Of a DNA stretch of 64,000 bases, positions 40,244 to 50,077 are shown in pieces. The notes under the pieces are model-generated. The model saw nothing but the letters and a program-made list of their open reading frames with translations, was not told the origin of the DNA and ran no database searches. Source of the stretch: Allokutzneria sp. A3M-2-11 16 (GTDB taxonomy: Bacteria; Actinomycetota; Actinomycetes; Mycobacteriales; Pseudonocardiaceae); assembly GCF_024213555.1 (NCBI RefSeq), contig NZ_JANAVO010000001.1, positions 2,790,001 through 2,854,000 on the forward strand, written 5' to 3'. A program made the position numbers and the translations under genes. Position 1 is the stretch's first letter; the number at the start of each line of letters is the position of its first letter.

Positions 40244-40258
40244 AGTGGTCTAGACCTT
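40244..40258 (+). promoter_or_regulatory. DasR-box-like site 1 upstream of the chitinase
   Basis: agtggtctagacctt matches the dre consensus for the GntR-family regulator DasR (centre TGGTCTAGACC) with one weak half. It lies about 90 bp upstream of the chitinase start and close to a TTGACG -35-like hexamer. Confidence 0.75.
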
Positions 40259-40265
40259 GACGAGT

Positions 40266-40281
40266 TGTGGTCTGGACCACA
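40266..40281 (+). promoter_or_regulatory. DasR-box-like site 2 upstream of the chitinase
   Basis: tgtggtctggaccaca is a near-perfect palindrome fitting the dre site (TGGTCTxGACCA). Two tandem sites centred 23 bp apart recall the direct repeats in streptomycete chitinase promoters. GlcNAc-dependent derepression is inferred. Confidence 0.8.
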
Positions 40282-40346
40282 TCGTCTGCTGTACACATCC
40301 GCGAACGATTCCGCTCCGCCGCCCTGCACCCCTGGAGCGATCGATC

Positions 40347-42317
40347 ATGTACCGCAAGCGATGGCAGCCCCTGCTCGCGCTCTGCGCGGGCGTCACCGTC
40401 GTGCTCGGGCTCGCGACCACCCCTGTTCAGGCCGCGACCACCCCCACGGCGACGTTCACCAAGAGTTCGAGCTGGGACGGTGGTTTCACCGGCCTGGTCA
40501 CGATCACCAACGGCGGCGCGACCGCGCTGAACGGGTGGAAGGTCGAGTTCGACCTGCCGGCGGGAACGAGCGTCGGCGCCTACTGGGACTCCCTCCTCAC
40601 CCGCACCGGCGACCGCTACTCCTTCACCAACCGCGACTACAACGGCGCCGTTGGCGTCGGAGCCTCGGTTTCCTTTGGCTTCAACGGAATCGGCAACGGT
40701 GCCCCGGCGAACTGCCGCCTCGACGGCCAGCCCTGCGAGGGCGGAGCGCCGGACACCGAGGCGCCGAGCGTGCCGTCCGGCCTCACCGTCTCCGGCACGA
40801 GCGCCAACACGATCTCGTTGCGGTGGAACGCATCCACGGACAACGTGGGAGTGACGGGCTACGAGGTCTTCCGCGGCGGGACCTCCGTCGGAAGCACGCC
40901 CGACACGACCTTCACCGCCAGCGGGCTGACCCCCGAGACCGACTACGCGTTCACCGTCCGCGCCAAGGACGGAGCAGGAAACGCTTCCGCGCAAAGCACT
41001 TCCGTCTCCGCGCGCACGGGCAAGCCAGGGACCGAAGGGCGCGTCCGCGTCGGGTACTTCCCGCAATGGGGCATCTACGAGCGGAAGTTCTTCATCAAGA
41101 ACCTCGACACCTCGGGCGCCGCGGCGAAGCTGACGCACCTGAACTACTCCTTCGCCAACATCCACCCGACGGAGCTGACGTGCTTCGCGGTCACCAAGCC
41201 GACCAGCTCGAACCCGGCCGACCCGGACCAGGGAACCGGGGCGGGCGACTCCACGGCCGACTACGTGTGGCCCTTCGACGCCGCGCAGAGCGTGGACGGC
41301 GTCGGGGACGGCGGCTGGGCCGGAGCGGGGCCGCTGAAGGGCAACTTCAACCAGCTGCGCAAGCTCAAGGCCAAGCACCCCAACCTGAAGGTGCTGCTCT
41401 CGCTCGGCGGCTGGACGTACTCGAAGTTCTTCTCCGACGCGGCCAGGACCGACGCCTCGCGCAAGAAGCTCGTCTCGTCCTGCGTCGACATGTACATCAA
41501 GGGAAATCTGCCGAGGCACTACGACATGGGCGGGCCCGGCACCGGCGCGAACGTCTTCGACGGCTTCGACCTCGACTGGGAGTGGCCGGGCGCGGAAGGA
41601 CACCCCGGCAACCACTTCGGCCCCGAGGACAAGGTCAACAACTCGTTGCTGATCGAGGAGTTCCGCCGTCAGCTCGACGCGCTCGGGGGCACGGTCGGCA
41701 AGAAGTACCTGCTGACCGCGTTCACCCCGGCCGCGCCCGCGCTGGCGTCGGCGGGCTGGGAGATGGCCAGGGTGGCCAACAGCCTGGACCTGTTGAACTT
41801 CCAGGGCTACGACTTCCACGGAGCGGGCAGCGACAACTCGTGGGAGCCCAACCGCACCGGGCACCACGCGAACCTGCACACCGACGTCGACGACCCGTAC
41901 ACCACGAAGTTCAGCGTCGACGTGGCGTTGAAGATCTACACCGACGCCGGTGTCGACCCGAGGAAACTCGTGCTGGGTGTGCCGTTCTACGGCCGTGGCT
42001 GGCAGCAGGTGACCGACGGCGGGAAGAAGGGGGAGTGGCAGGCCGCCAACGGCGCCGCTCCCGGTGACTTCGCCGCCGAGGCGGGGACGCGGGCCTACAA
42101 GAACCTCAAGGCGCAGTTCCCGACCGTCCACCACGACGAGCAGGCCGTCGCGGCGTACGCGTTCGCCAACGGTCAGTGGTGGTCGTTCGACGACGCGTGG
42201 GTGATCGGCAAGAAGATGGAGTACGTCAAGGCGAAAGGGCTTGGCGGCGCCATGATCTGGTCACTCGACGGCGACGACGGAACGCTGATGACCGCACTCG
42301 ACAACGGACTCCGGTGA
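40347..42317 (+). CDS. Secreted family 18 chitinase with CBM2 and FnIII domains
   Basis: A 656-aa secreted endo-chitinase. In order: signal peptide (about residues 1-32), a CBM2-type carbohydrate-binding domain (about 33-135, WDGGFTGLVTITNGG to GQPC), a fibronectin III domain (about 140-230, DTEAPSVPSGLTVSG), and a GH18 catalytic domain (about 235-655). The active site DGFDLDWEW contains the acid Glu at residue 412, and the substrate-assisted Asp residues are intact. The ATG at 40347 follows ggagcg; the earlier in-frame ATG at 40257 lies within the DasR boxes and is rejected. Two dre-like sites upstream imply control by GlcNAc. Confidence 0.93.
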   Translation: MYRKRWQPLLALCAGVTVVLGLATTPVQAATTPTATFTKSSSWDGGFTGLVTITNGGATALNGWKVEFDLPAGTSVGAYWDSLLTRTGDRYSFTNRDYNGAVGVGASVSFGFNGIGNGAPANCRLDGQPCEGGAPDTEAPSVPSGLTVSGTSANTISLRWNASTDNVGVTGYEVFRGGTSVGSTPDTTFTASGLTPETDYAFTVRAKDGAGNASAQSTSVSARTGKPGTEGRVRVGYFPQWGIYERKFFIKNLDTSGAAAKLTHLNYSFANIHPTELTCFAVTKPTSSNPADPDQGTGAGDSTADYVWPFDAAQSVDGVGDGGWAGAGPLKGNFNQLRKLKAKHPNLKVLLSLGGWTYSKFFSDAARTDASRKKLVSSCVDMYIKGNLPRHYDMGGPGTGANVFDGFDLDWEWPGAEGHPGNHFGPEDKVNNSLLIEEFRRQLDALGGTVGKKYLLTAFTPAAPALASAGWEMARVANSLDLLNFQGYDFHGAGSDNSWEPNRTGHHANLHTDVDDPYTTKFSVDVALKIYTDAGVDPRKLVLGVPFYGRGWQQVTDGGKKGEWQAANGAAPGDFAAEAGTRAYKNLKAQFPTVHHDEQAVAAYAFANGQWWSFDDAWVIGKKMEYVKAKGLGGAMIWSLDGDDGTLMTALDNGLR

Positions 42318-42358
42318 GGGTGCGCAAGGACGGGCTGTCCTGATCGGACAGTCCTGGT

Positions 42359-42399
42359 GGGGCCCGGGGAACCGTTGGCGGCGGGGTATCCCGGGCCCC
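42359..42399. terminator. Convergent terminator between chitinase and tetR
   Basis: A perfect 10-bp GC-rich stem (ggggcccggg / cccgggcccc) with a 21-nt loop. It is preceded by a smaller hairpin (ctgtcc-tgat-ggacag type) around 42336-42352. Confidence 0.6.
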
Positions 42400-42403
42400 T
42401 CCG

Positions 42404-43003
42404 CTACTGCGGCGCCGTGCACCAGCCGTGCGCCTGGGCGCGGAGCACTGTCTCGAAGTTGGCCGCCACGTCGATCCCCGGGGGCAGGCGGCCGCCGGAC
42501 TCCAGGGAGACCAGGCCGTGCACCAGGCCCCACGAGGCCAGCGCGATCTCCTCGGCCCGGTACCCGGTGAAGCGGCCGGAGTCGATCCCGGCCTGGACCA
42601 TGTCCAGCAGCGGTTGCAGGGTGGCGAGCGCCTGCCGGGAGGCGTCGGCGTCCGGCTCGAATCCCGGTGCCATGGTGGAGAACATGATCCCGTACAGGTG
42701 CGGGTCGGCCCGTGCGCTCTCCCGGTAGGCGAGGCCGAGCCGGACCAGGTCCTCGATCGGGTCCCCCGACCGCTCCACAGTGGACAGTCGCTCGCCGAAC
42801 CTGCGGAACGCCTCGAGGTAGAGCTCGCGCAGCAGGGCGGGCTTGCCGCCGAAGAGCGAGTACACCGCGGTGGTGGAGGTGCCCGCGTCGGCGGCGAGCT
42901 TGCGCAGGCTCAGCCCGTCCGGCCCGTCCGTGGACAGCGTCTCCGCGGCGCGGTCGAGCAGGCGGGCGCGCAGCGCCTCGTCGTGAACCTTGGGTCGTGG
43001 CAC
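42404..43003 (-). CDS. TetR-family transcriptional regulator
   Basis: A 199-aa repressor with an N-terminal TetR helix-turn-helix (LDRAAETLSTDGPDGLSLRKL to STTAVYSLFGGKPALL, about residues 15-60) and a ligand-binding domain of the TetR_C type (WHG-like AIDS...ALASWGLVHGLVSLE). The start is the GTG at 43003, giving MPRPKVHDEALRARLL; the reading frame extends 14 codons up without support. A palindrome at 43024-43037 is a candidate operator. The ligand is unknown; the neighbouring genes do not identify it. Confidence 0.88.
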   Translation of the reverse strand: MPRPKVHDEALRARLLDRAAETLSTDGPDGLSLRKLAADAGTSTTAVYSLFGGKPALLRELYLEAFRRFGERLSTVERSGDPIEDLVRLGLAYRESARADPHLYGIMFSTMAPGFEPDADASRQALATLQPLLDMVQAGIDSGRFTGYRAEEIALASWGLVHGLVSLESGGRLPPGIDVAANFETVLRAQAHGWCTAPQ

Positions 43004-43023
43004 CCCGCCAGAATAACGGAACA

Positions 43024-43037
43024 CTGTTTTAAAACTG
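43024..43037. promoter_or_regulatory. Candidate TetR operator
   Basis: ctgttttaaaactg contains a perfect 10-bp palindrome (gttttaaaac), an unusual A/T island in this DNA, 21 bp upstream of the tetR start and shared with the divergent RHH-gene promoter. Confidence 0.5.
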
Positions 43038-43092
43038 CGGCACACCGGCTGACCCTGGTGATCTGTGATACCACGGCGGTACCATCCCGCGC

Positions 43093-43299
43093 ATGGCTAT
43101 GACGCTGCGGTTGTCCGAGGACGAGAATCGGCAACTCGACGAGCTCGCCGCTGCCGAGGGCCGGTCCAAACAGGACATAGTGCGCCTCGCGCTGGCCGAC
43201 CGGTGGTCGCGGCTGCACAAGGAGCGTCAGCTGAGCGAGGTGCTGGCCCGCGTGATGCCCCGCTACGGCGCCCTGCTCGACCGTCTCGGCCCCACCTGA
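43093..43299 (+). CDS. Ribbon-helix-helix (CopG/Arc) antitoxin-like protein
   Basis: A 68-aa DNA-binding protein: the N-terminal strand MTLRLSEDENRQLDELA followed by helices SKQDIVRLALADRW is the RHH fold. ATG at 43093 is used (another at 43099). It precedes a Doc-like toxin gene and probably neutralises it and represses the promoter. Unusually, 225 bp of non-coding DNA separate antitoxin and toxin instead of an overlap. Confidence 0.82.
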   Translation: MAMTLRLSEDENRQLDELAAAEGRSKQDIVRLALADRWSRLHKERQLSEVLARVMPRYGALLDRLGPT

Positions 43300-43524
43300 A
43301 CCCAGGATCAGCGGCACTGGCCAACAGGCCAATTTACGTTGCCGCGCCTGAGAAATCTCCCGGTTTCTCTCTAGATTCAAGTCCTCTATGAAGATCGCCC
43401 CCAATGGCCGATCGGGCGTCCACTGTCAGTGATCCCCGATATCGTCAGACAGCGCGGTGACCGCGGCCCGTACCCCGGCGCCCACCGGTGCCGCGAGCTA
43501 CGTCGACCACGGGAAAAAGGGCGA

Positions 43525-43914
43525 GTGATCTCCTACCTGGACGCCAGCGACCTGCTGGTGCTGGCAACCGCCGTCACCGGCGGTGACCTAGTCGTGCGCG
43601 ACGTCGGGCTGCTCGACGCGGCCGCGCACCGCCCCCGGGCCGCCGTGCTCGGGGTCGAGGCGTACGGAACGCTCTGGCTCAAGGCCGCCGCGATGCTGGA
43701 CTCCATCGTCTGCACCCGCCCACTCGTCGAGGGCAACTGGCGGCTGGCCTGGGTGGCCGCGGTCACCCTCTGCGACATCAACGGCTGGTGGATCGACGCC
43801 GACGAGGACGACGCGCTCGAGGTCGTCCGCGAGGTCGGCCGGGGCGATCTCGACGTGGCCGACGTCGCGGTCCGGTTCGAGAAGTGGGCGGTCGCCAAGC
43901 GCCAGCCCGGCTGA
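43525..43914 (+). CDS. doc: Death-on-curing (Doc/Fic) family protein with altered active site
   Basis: A 129-aa Doc-type Fic-fold protein. YLDASDLLVLATAV and RDVGLLDAAAHRPRAAVLGVEAY and ALEVV-x-x-VGRGDLDVADVA give the family frame. The Fic motif HxFx(D/E)(A/G)N(K/G)R appears as RPLVEGNWR: the catalytic His is Arg at residue 65 and the usual Lys is Trp. Codons CGC and TGG were read directly. Canonical AMPylation or phosphorylation should be weak or absent, so this may be a degenerate or moonlighting toxin. GTG start at 43525 with gggcga upstream. It ends about 10 bp before the MerR promoter region. Confidence 0.75.
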   Translation: MISYLDASDLLVLATAVTGGDLVVRDVGLLDAAAHRPRAAVLGVEAYGTLWLKAAAMLDSIVCTRPLVEGNWRLAWVAAVTLCDINGWWIDADEDDALEVVREVGRGDLDVADVAVRFEKWAVAKRQPG

Positions 43915-43930
43915 TTTCCCAGGGGCGAGC

Positions 43931-43961
43931 TTGACCTGGAGCGCGCTCCAACTTCTACCGT
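43931..43961 (+). promoter_or_regulatory. MerR-type promoter with 19-bp spacer
   Basis: -35 ttgacc at 43931-43936 and -10 taccgt at 43956-43961 are separated by exactly 19 bp, two more than usual, the hallmark of MerR-family regulated promoters. The spacer contains the perfect palindrome tggagcgcgctcca (43937-43950), the operator. The GTG start is only 7 bp after the -10, so the message is leaderless. Confidence 0.85.
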
Positions 43962-43968
43962 CGTCCCC

Positions 43969-44366
43969 GTGAGCTACTCGATCGCCGAAGCCGCCGAACG
44001 CACGGGGCTGTCCATGGACACCCTCCGCTACTACGAACGCATCGGGCTGATCGACCCACCGGCCCGCGACTCGGGCGGCAGGCGCAGCTACTCCGAGGAC
44101 GACCTCGGCTGGCTGGGCTTCCTGTCCTGCCTGCGGATGACCGGGATGCCGATCCGCCTGATGTGCGAGTACGCCAGGCTGCGGCACTTCGGCGCGGCCA
44201 GTGCGGGCTCGCGCAAGCAGATCCTGCTGGAACAGCGTGCCGCGGTGCGGGAGCGCATCGCGGAGCTGCAAATGTGCCTGAGCACGCTGGACTACAAGAT
44301 CGACAACTATGAGACGGTCGAGCGCCGGGTCGCTGAGCTGACCCCGCTCGCCCAGGAGGCGACAGC

Positions 44367-44370
<4 letters not shown>
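43969..44370 (+). CDS. MerR-family transcriptional regulator
   Basis: A 133-aa regulator: winged-helix DNA-binding domain [26 protein letters not shown] then an antiparallel coiled-coil dimerisation helix (about residues 76-118). No effector domain and only a few Cys residues, unlike metal sensors. GTG start at 43969, directly at the promoter's transcription start. Its stop overlaps the aldo/keto reductase start (ATGA at 44367-44370), so both are one unit. It may sense reactive carbonyls or redox state. Confidence 0.9.
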
Positions 44371-45359
<989 letters not shown>

Positions 45360-45366
45360 ACGACCG

Positions 45367-45399
45367 GGGTCGCGCAGGCTTGAACGGCCTGCGCGACCC
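45367..45399. terminator. Bidirectional terminator between the reductase and pmmB
   Basis: A perfect 13-bp stem (gggtcgcgcaggc / gcctgcgcgaccc) with a 7-nt loop, between convergent genes whose stops are within 10 bp. Confidence 0.85.
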
Positions 45400-45404
45400 T
45401 CGGG

Positions 45405-47063
45405 TCAGCCGAGCAGCGCGGAGATCTCTTCGCGCAGCGCCGAAAGCCGTTCCCGGCCGCGCTTGCGCGCGTCGTCCAGTTCGCCCGCGTCCGCGACCGG
45501 CTCGACGATCTCCAAGTACGCCTTGACCTTCGGCTCGGTCCCGGAAGGCCGGACCAGGACGCGCAGCCCGGGGCCCCGCATCGTCAGGACGTCCGCCTTC
45601 GGTCGCAGATCCGAGACCGAGATGGCGATCCCGGCCAGCTCCACCGGTGGTTCGGCGCGCAGACGCGCCATGGTCCTGCCGATCACGCTCAGGTCCTGCA
45701 CGCGCAGGGAAACCTGGTCGGTCAGGTGCAGGCCGTGCGCGACGGCGAGGTCGTCCAGCGCGTCGAGCAGCGAGCGCCCGGACGCCTTCAGCGACGCGGC
45801 CAGGTCGCACGCGAGCACGGCCGCGCTGATGCCGTCCTTGTCCCGCACCACATCCGGGTCGACGCAGTGGCCGATCGCCTCTTCGTAGGCGTAGACCAGC
45901 CCGGTGCCGTTCCCGTCTCCGGCGCGCACCAGCCACTTGAAGCCGGTCAGCGTCTCGTCGTAGCGGGCGTTGTGCTTCGCGGCCACCGAGCGCAGCAGCT
46001 CCGATGACACGATCGTCGCCGCCACCAACGGGTCTGGGTGCGCTGTTCGGTCCAAAGTGGACAGAACTCGCTCGCCGAGCAGGGCTCCGGTCTCGTCGCC
46101 GCGCAGCATCCGCCAGCAACCGTCGCGTTCCCGCGCGCCCAGGGCGCAGCGGTCCGCGTCCGGGTCCAGTGCCACGGCCACGTCAGCGTCCACAGTGGAC
46201 GCTAGGCTCAACAGCAGGTCCGACGCCCCGGGCTCTTCCGGGTTCGGGAAGCTCACGGTGGGGAAGTCGGGGTCCGGCCGCTCCTGCTCCGCGACCAGGT
46301 GCACATCGGTGAAACCCGCGTGCGCCAACACTTCCCGCAATGTTTCGGCGCCGACACCGTGCAGCGTGGTCGCCGCGATCCGCAGCGCCCGCTCGGGGCT
46401 CCTCGTCAGGCTCGCCGCTCTGTCCACATAGGACTGAACAAGGTCCTCGCCGAGCGTCGTCCAGCCTTGCGCGGTGGGAACGACGACCGCCGCGCCGACC
46501 TTGGCGATGGCCGCCTCGATCTCGCGGTCGGCGGGCGGCACGATCTGCGACCCCGCGTCCAGGTAGACCTTGTACCCGTTGTCGGCAGGGGGGTTGTGCG
46601 ACGCGGTGACCTGGACCCCGGCCACCGCGTTCAGCTTCCGCACGGCGAAGGCCAGCACCGGCGTGGGCAGCGGGCGGGGCAGGACGCGCACGTCGAACCC
46701 GGCCGCGGTGAGCACGCCCGCGACATCGCGGTGGAACTGCTCCGAACCGTGGCGCGCGTCGCGGCCGACGACGACCACGCCACCGGACTTCCCCGAGGCA
46801 GCGAGCCATTCGCCGAGGCCCGCCGTCGTGCGCACCACGACAGCGCGGTTCATGCCGTTCGGCCCCGGGCGCACCGGCCCGCGCAGCCCCGCCGTGCCGA
46901 AGCTCAGCGGCGCGCGCATCCGGTCGGCCAGCTCGTCGATCGCGTCCTGCTCGCCGACCATGGCCTTGCCGAGCAACCGCTGCATCTCCTCGCGGTCAGC
47001 AGGGGCGAGGTCGTCGGCGATCCAGCGGAACGCGCGGTCGCGCAGCTCGGGGGACAGGCTCAC
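45405..47063 (-). CDS. pmmB: Phospho-sugar mutase (phosphomannomutase/phosphopentomutase-like)
   Basis: A 552-aa alpha-D-phosphohexomutase-superfamily enzyme with all four domains: the phosphoserine in [11 protein letters not shown], the metal-binding loop DPDADR, the sugar-binding GFKWL-type region and the phosphate site [12 protein letters not shown]. It is of the long (about 550-aa) type related to PmmB or phosphopentomutase. The start ATG is at 47063. It overlaps the upstream purine nucleoside phosphorylase gene by 4 bp. This pairing suggests that it isomerises ribose- or deoxyribose-1-phosphate to the 5-phosphate, linking PNP to DeoC, although phosphomannomutase activity is the usual label. 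Confidence 0.9.
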   Translation of the reverse strand: MSLSPELRDRAFRWIADDLAPADREEMQRLLGKAMVGEQDAIDELADRMRAPLSFGTAGLRGPVRPGPNGMNRAVVVRTTAGLGEWLAASGKSGGVVVVGRDARHGSEQFHRDVAGVLTAAGFDVRVLPRPLPTPVLAFAVRKLNAVAGVQVTASHNPPADNGYKVYLDAGSQIVPPADREIEAAIAKVGAAVVVPTAQGWTTLGEDLVQSYVDRAASLTRSPERALRIAATTLHGVGAETLREVLAHAGFTDVHLVAEQERPDPDFPTVSFPNPEEPGASDLLLSLASTVDADVAVALDPDADRCALGARERDGCWRMLRGDETGALLGERVLSTLDRTAHPDPLVAATIVSSELLRSVAAKHNARYDETLTGFKWLVRAGDGNGTGLVYAYEEAIGHCVDPDVVRDKDGISAAVLACDLAASLKASGRSLLDALDDLAVAHGLHLTDQVSLRVQDLSVIGRTMARLRAEPPVELAGIAISVSDLRPKADVLTMRGPGLRVLVRPSGTEPKVKAYLEIVEPVADAGELDDARKRGRERLSALREEISALLG

Positions 47064-47911
47064 GCCCGGCTCACCAGCTCGCGCAGCAGCGTGCCCATCC
47101 GGCCCGCGGCGTCCCGCCCGGCCTCCAGCACCTCCTCGTGGTTCAGCGGCTCACCGGTGATGCCCGCCGCCAGGTTCGTGACCAGGGACAGCCCGAAGAC
47201 CTCGGCGCCCGCGGCACGCGCGGCGATGGCCTCCAGCACGGTGGACATGCCGACCAGGTCGGCGCCCAGCGTGCGCAGCATCCGGATCTCGGCGGGGGTC
47301 TCGAAGTGCGGACCCGGCAGGCCCGCGTAGACGCCTTCCTCCAGGGTCGCGTCGATCTCCCTGGCCACCCCGCGCAGGCGGCTGGAGTAGAGGTCGGTCA
47401 GGTCCACGAACCTGGCGCCGACCAGCGGGGACGCCGCGGTCAGGTTCAGGTGGTCGCTGATCAGCACGGGCTGCCCGACCTGCATGCCCTGGCGCAGGCC
47501 GCCCGCGGCGTTGGTCAGCACCACGGTGGTGCAACCAGCGGCGGTCGCGGTGCGGACCCCGTGCACGGTCTGCGGGATGCCCTTGCCCTCGTAGTAGTGG
47601 GTGCGGCCGAGCATCAGCAGCACGCGCTTCTCACCGATCCGCACGGACCGGACGGTGCCGCCGTGCCCCGCGACGCTGGGCGCCGCGAAACCGGGCAGCT
47701 CGCCCATGGGGATCTCGGAGACGAGGTCGCCGATCATGTCGGCGGCCGGTCGCCAGCCCGAACCGAGGATGACGGCGATGTCGTGCCGGTCGACCCCGGT
47801 GCGCTGGGCCAGCGCCGCCGCGGCCGCGGTGGCGGCGGCTTCCGGGTCGACGGCCGGGTTGAGGGCGTCCGCGTCGCTGGTGGCGGCGGTCGCGTGGGTC
47901 TCGATGCTCAC
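47060..47911 (-). CDS. punA: Purine nucleoside phosphorylase
   Basis: A 283-aa trimeric (low-molecular-mass type) PNP converting inosine and guanosine to base plus ribose-1-phosphate. [12 protein letters not shown] binds phosphate; [17 protein letters not shown] with active-site Asn, and [12 protein letters not shown] with the purine-binding residues follow. A 28-residue Ala-rich N-terminal extension is present. ATG at 47911. Its stop overlaps the mutase start by 4 bp (GTGA). It accepts inosine from the Add reaction. Confidence 0.94.
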   Translation of the reverse strand: MSIETHATAATSDADALNPAVDPEAAATAAAAALAQRTGVDRHDIAVILGSGWRPAADMIGDLVSEIPMGELPGFAAPSVAGHGGTVRSVRIGEKRVLLMLGRTHYYEGKGIPQTVHGVRTATAAGCTTVVLTNAAGGLRQGMQVGQPVLISDHLNLTAASPLVGARFVDLTDLYSSRLRGVAREIDATLEEGVYAGLPGPHFETPAEIRMLRTLGADLVGMSTVLEAIAARAAGAEVFGLSLVTNLAAGITGEPLNHEEVLEAGRDAAGRMGTLLRELVSRA

Positions 47912-47945
47912 GTTCGGGGAGCTTAACGACCCGGTGCGGGCCGAG

Positions 47946-49709
47946 TCAGCTGGCGGCGATGGCGAAGGTCGGCGTGATCCGGTCGTAGAGGTCGGTCTTG
48001 CCCCACTCCTCGGAGTCGGTGGGCACGGTCACCCGGAGCACCCACAGGTCCTTGGCGTTGGGCAGCAGCAGCGCGTAGGTCGTGCGCGCCACCTCGGCCC
48101 CGGTCGCCCGGCCCCGGCTGTTGGACCTGCCGCTCTTCGGCGAGATCGTCCGGTAGATGAGCTCCTGGGACTGCTCGTAGGAGTTCTGGGCGGGCGCGTC
48201 GACCTGGGTGAGGAGGTTGAAGCTGCCCCCGTCGCTCTTCGCGATCGTGGCGAGCTGGTCGATGTAGCGGGGCATCTTGTTGTGCGGGTAGAAGCCGGCG
48301 AAGCGCTCCACGGCCACCTCGTTGTGCCCGTCCGGCGAGATGAACCTGATCAGCGTGCTCGACATCGGTGAGTTCGGCCGCTGCTCCTGGAAGTCCGTCC
48401 AGTTCTTGGGCACGTGGATGCTGAAGGTCCCGCCCGGGTCGCCCTTGGCGAGCTGAGCCACCTCGTTGCGCTGCTCCAGCGCGGCCAGCGGAGCCGACTG
48501 GACGGACGTGGTCTTCGGGGTCTGCCGGGTGCTGAAGTCCGGAATGACCTGCTGCCCCGCGACCGTCCTGGCCAGCGCGAACCCGCCGCCCGCGGACAGC
48601 ACGAAGAGCACGACCGCGCTCGCGATCGTCAGCAGCCGGGTGCTCCGTCGCCGCGGCGGCGGTGGCGGTCGGCTGGACAGCATGAACGGCAGGGGGCCCG
48701 GGTCGGAGGCGAGCGCCTTGACCATCGACTCCTCGACCGCGCGCTGCCGCTCAGATCCGCGCTGCTTCGCCTGCTCGACCAGGGGGTTCGGGGCGAAGGA
48801 CGGTTCGGCCTCGTCGTGCGGGAACAGACGGGTCCCCGGCTCGGGCAGCAGGGGGTGCAGCCGCTTGCGCACCTCGGCCAGCGGCATCCGCTCGGCGGGG
48901 TTCTTGACCATCAACCCGCGGATCACCTCGCCGAGCACGCCTTCGTCGCTCGGCGACGGGATCTCACCGTGCACGACCTGCGTGACGGTTTCCAGCGGGT
49001 CGTCCTCCACGTCGTAGGGCGGCGTGCCCTCCATGGCGGCGAACAGGGTGGCGCCCAGTCCCCACAGGTCCGCGCTCGGCGCGGCCGGGTCGCCGGAGGC
49101 CACCTCGGGCGCGATGTAGGCGGGGGTGCCCATGAGCAGGCCCGCGCTGGTGAGGGTCGAGTCGGACACGCTGCGCGCGATGCCGAAGTCGGTCAGCTTC
49201 ACCCTGCCGTCCGCTCCGACCAGCACGTTCCCCGGCTTGACGTCGCGGTGGGTGACACCGGCCTGGTGCGCGGCCGCCAGCGCCGCAGCGAGCGCGTTGC
49301 CGACCTCGGCCGTCTGCGTCACGTCCAACGGGCCGTGCTTGCGGACCAGCTGGGCCAGGCTCCGCGAGGGCAGCAGCTCCATCACGACGAACGGCTCGCC
49401 GTCATGCCGGACGACGTCGAACAGGGTCACCACGTTCGGGTGAGAGAGCACGGCGATGGCCCGCGCCTCCCGGAGGGTCCGCTCGCGCATGGCGTCGGCC
49501 TCCTCGGGCGGCATCCCCGGTGGCAGGCGGACCTCCTTGACGGCGACCTGCCTGCGCAGCATCTCGTCGTAGGCGGCCCACACCGTGCCCATCGCGCCAC
49601 GTCCGAGCACCCGCTTGAGCCGATAGCGCTCGGCGATCAACCGCTCGCTCGGCTCCTGGGCGTCGGCGTTCCTGTCCTCGTCGGCCGGTGGCACGTTCCC
49701 ATTCTCCAC
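47946..49709 (-). CDS. Membrane-anchored Ser/Thr protein kinase with novel ectodomain
   Basis: A 587-aa eukaryotic-type kinase. Kinase landmarks in order: Gly-loop [15 protein letters not shown] lysine, [11 protein letters not shown] catalytic loop, DFGIA and the activation loop ending [10 protein letters not shown] juxtamembrane Pro-rich region leads to one membrane helix ([21 protein letters not shown], about residue 375-395). A C-terminal ectodomain of about 185 residues follows with no PASTA repeats; I do not recognise the fold. Start is GTG at 49709 ([12 protein letters not shown]) with ggggg upstream; the longer frame is antisense-like. It ends 34 bp before the PNP gene, probably an independent unit. 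Confidence 0.9.
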   Translation of the reverse strand: MENGNVPPADEDRNADAQEPSERLIAERYRLKRVLGRGAMGTVWAAYDEMLRRQVAVKEVRLPPGMPPEEADAMRERTLREARAIAVLSHPNVVTLFDVVRHDGEPFVVMELLPSRSLAQLVRKHGPLDVTQTAEVGNALAAALAAAHQAGVTHRDVKPGNVLVGADGRVKLTDFGIARSVSDSTLTSAGLLMGTPAYIAPEVASGDPAAPSADLWGLGATLFAAMEGTPPYDVEDDPLETVTQVVHGEIPSPSDEGVLGEVIRGLMVKNPAERMPLAEVRKRLHPLLPEPGTRLFPHDEAEPSFAPNPLVEQAKQRGSERQRAVEESMVKALASDPGPLPFMLSSRPPPPPRRRSTRLLTIASAVVLFVLSAGGGFALARTVAGQQVIPDFSTRQTPKTTSVQSAPLAALEQRNEVAQLAKGDPGGTFSIHVPKNWTDFQEQRPNSPMSSTLIRFISPDGHNEVAVERFAGFYPHNKMPRYIDQLATIAKSDGGSFNLLTQVDAPAQNSYEQSQELIYRTISPKSGRSNSRGRATGAEVARTTYALLLPNAKDLWVLRVTVPTDSEEWGKTDLYDRITPTFAIAAS

Positions 49710-50077
49710 AACTCGGCCCCCGTCACCGCCTTGTGCGACAACTCCGGCCCGACTGATTACACATCGTGATCGTCGCGGATAGGTACTCATGGCCGAATGC
49801 GCGGGGACCCCCCCGCTGCGAATTATCCCAGACGGCACTGACATTCCGGCCGTGGAAACCCCTTTCACCGCCTGAGTTGTCCACAACGGCACTGCCTGTC
49901 CACAGATCGCGATTCCCCACTGGCATCCCCGTCCACCCCGACGCAATCTGGGCGAGGAGCACCAACCGGGCAACACGACCAGGGCAGCGAAAGAGGAGGT
50001 GACGCCTATAGGAGCCCGCGTTCGCCAGGGGCCCGCCCCTTCCACCAGCCCACCGCGGTGACGCATGATCCGGCGTC
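49710..50077. other. 368-bp divergent intergenic region between the kinase and xylB
   Basis: No gene is supported. It is less GC-rich than its surroundings and holds the promoters of both genes. A pair of DnaA-box-like motifs lies at 49877-49904. A small hairpin gggcccgccccttccaccagccc is at about 50030 near the xylB start. Confidence 0.5.
49877..49904 (+). promoter_or_regulatory. Paired TTGTCCACA-type motifs, copy A
   Basis: ttgtccaca at 49877-49885 and ctgtccaca at 49896-49904, starts 19 bp apart. TTGTCCACA is the actinobacterial DnaA-box consensus. The same spacing recurs at 57260-57287. Confidence 0.6.

Noticed and set aside
40257..40346. N-terminal extension of the chitinase from 40257
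   Set aside because: The extension runs through DasR-type operator sites and lies before a clear signal peptide starting at 40347.
39633..42134. 833-codon minus-strand frame over upp and the chitinase
   Set aside because: Antisense to two clear genes; composition is not protein-like.
43065..43391. 108-codon frame overlapping the RHH gene
   Set aside because: Arg/Pro-rich composition of a shifted frame; the RHH frame has the recognisable fold.
49877..49904. Replication origin suggested by DnaA-box-like motifs
   Set aside because: Only two boxes, no dnaA/dnaN context or A/T-rich unwinding region; treated as regulatory motifs instead.
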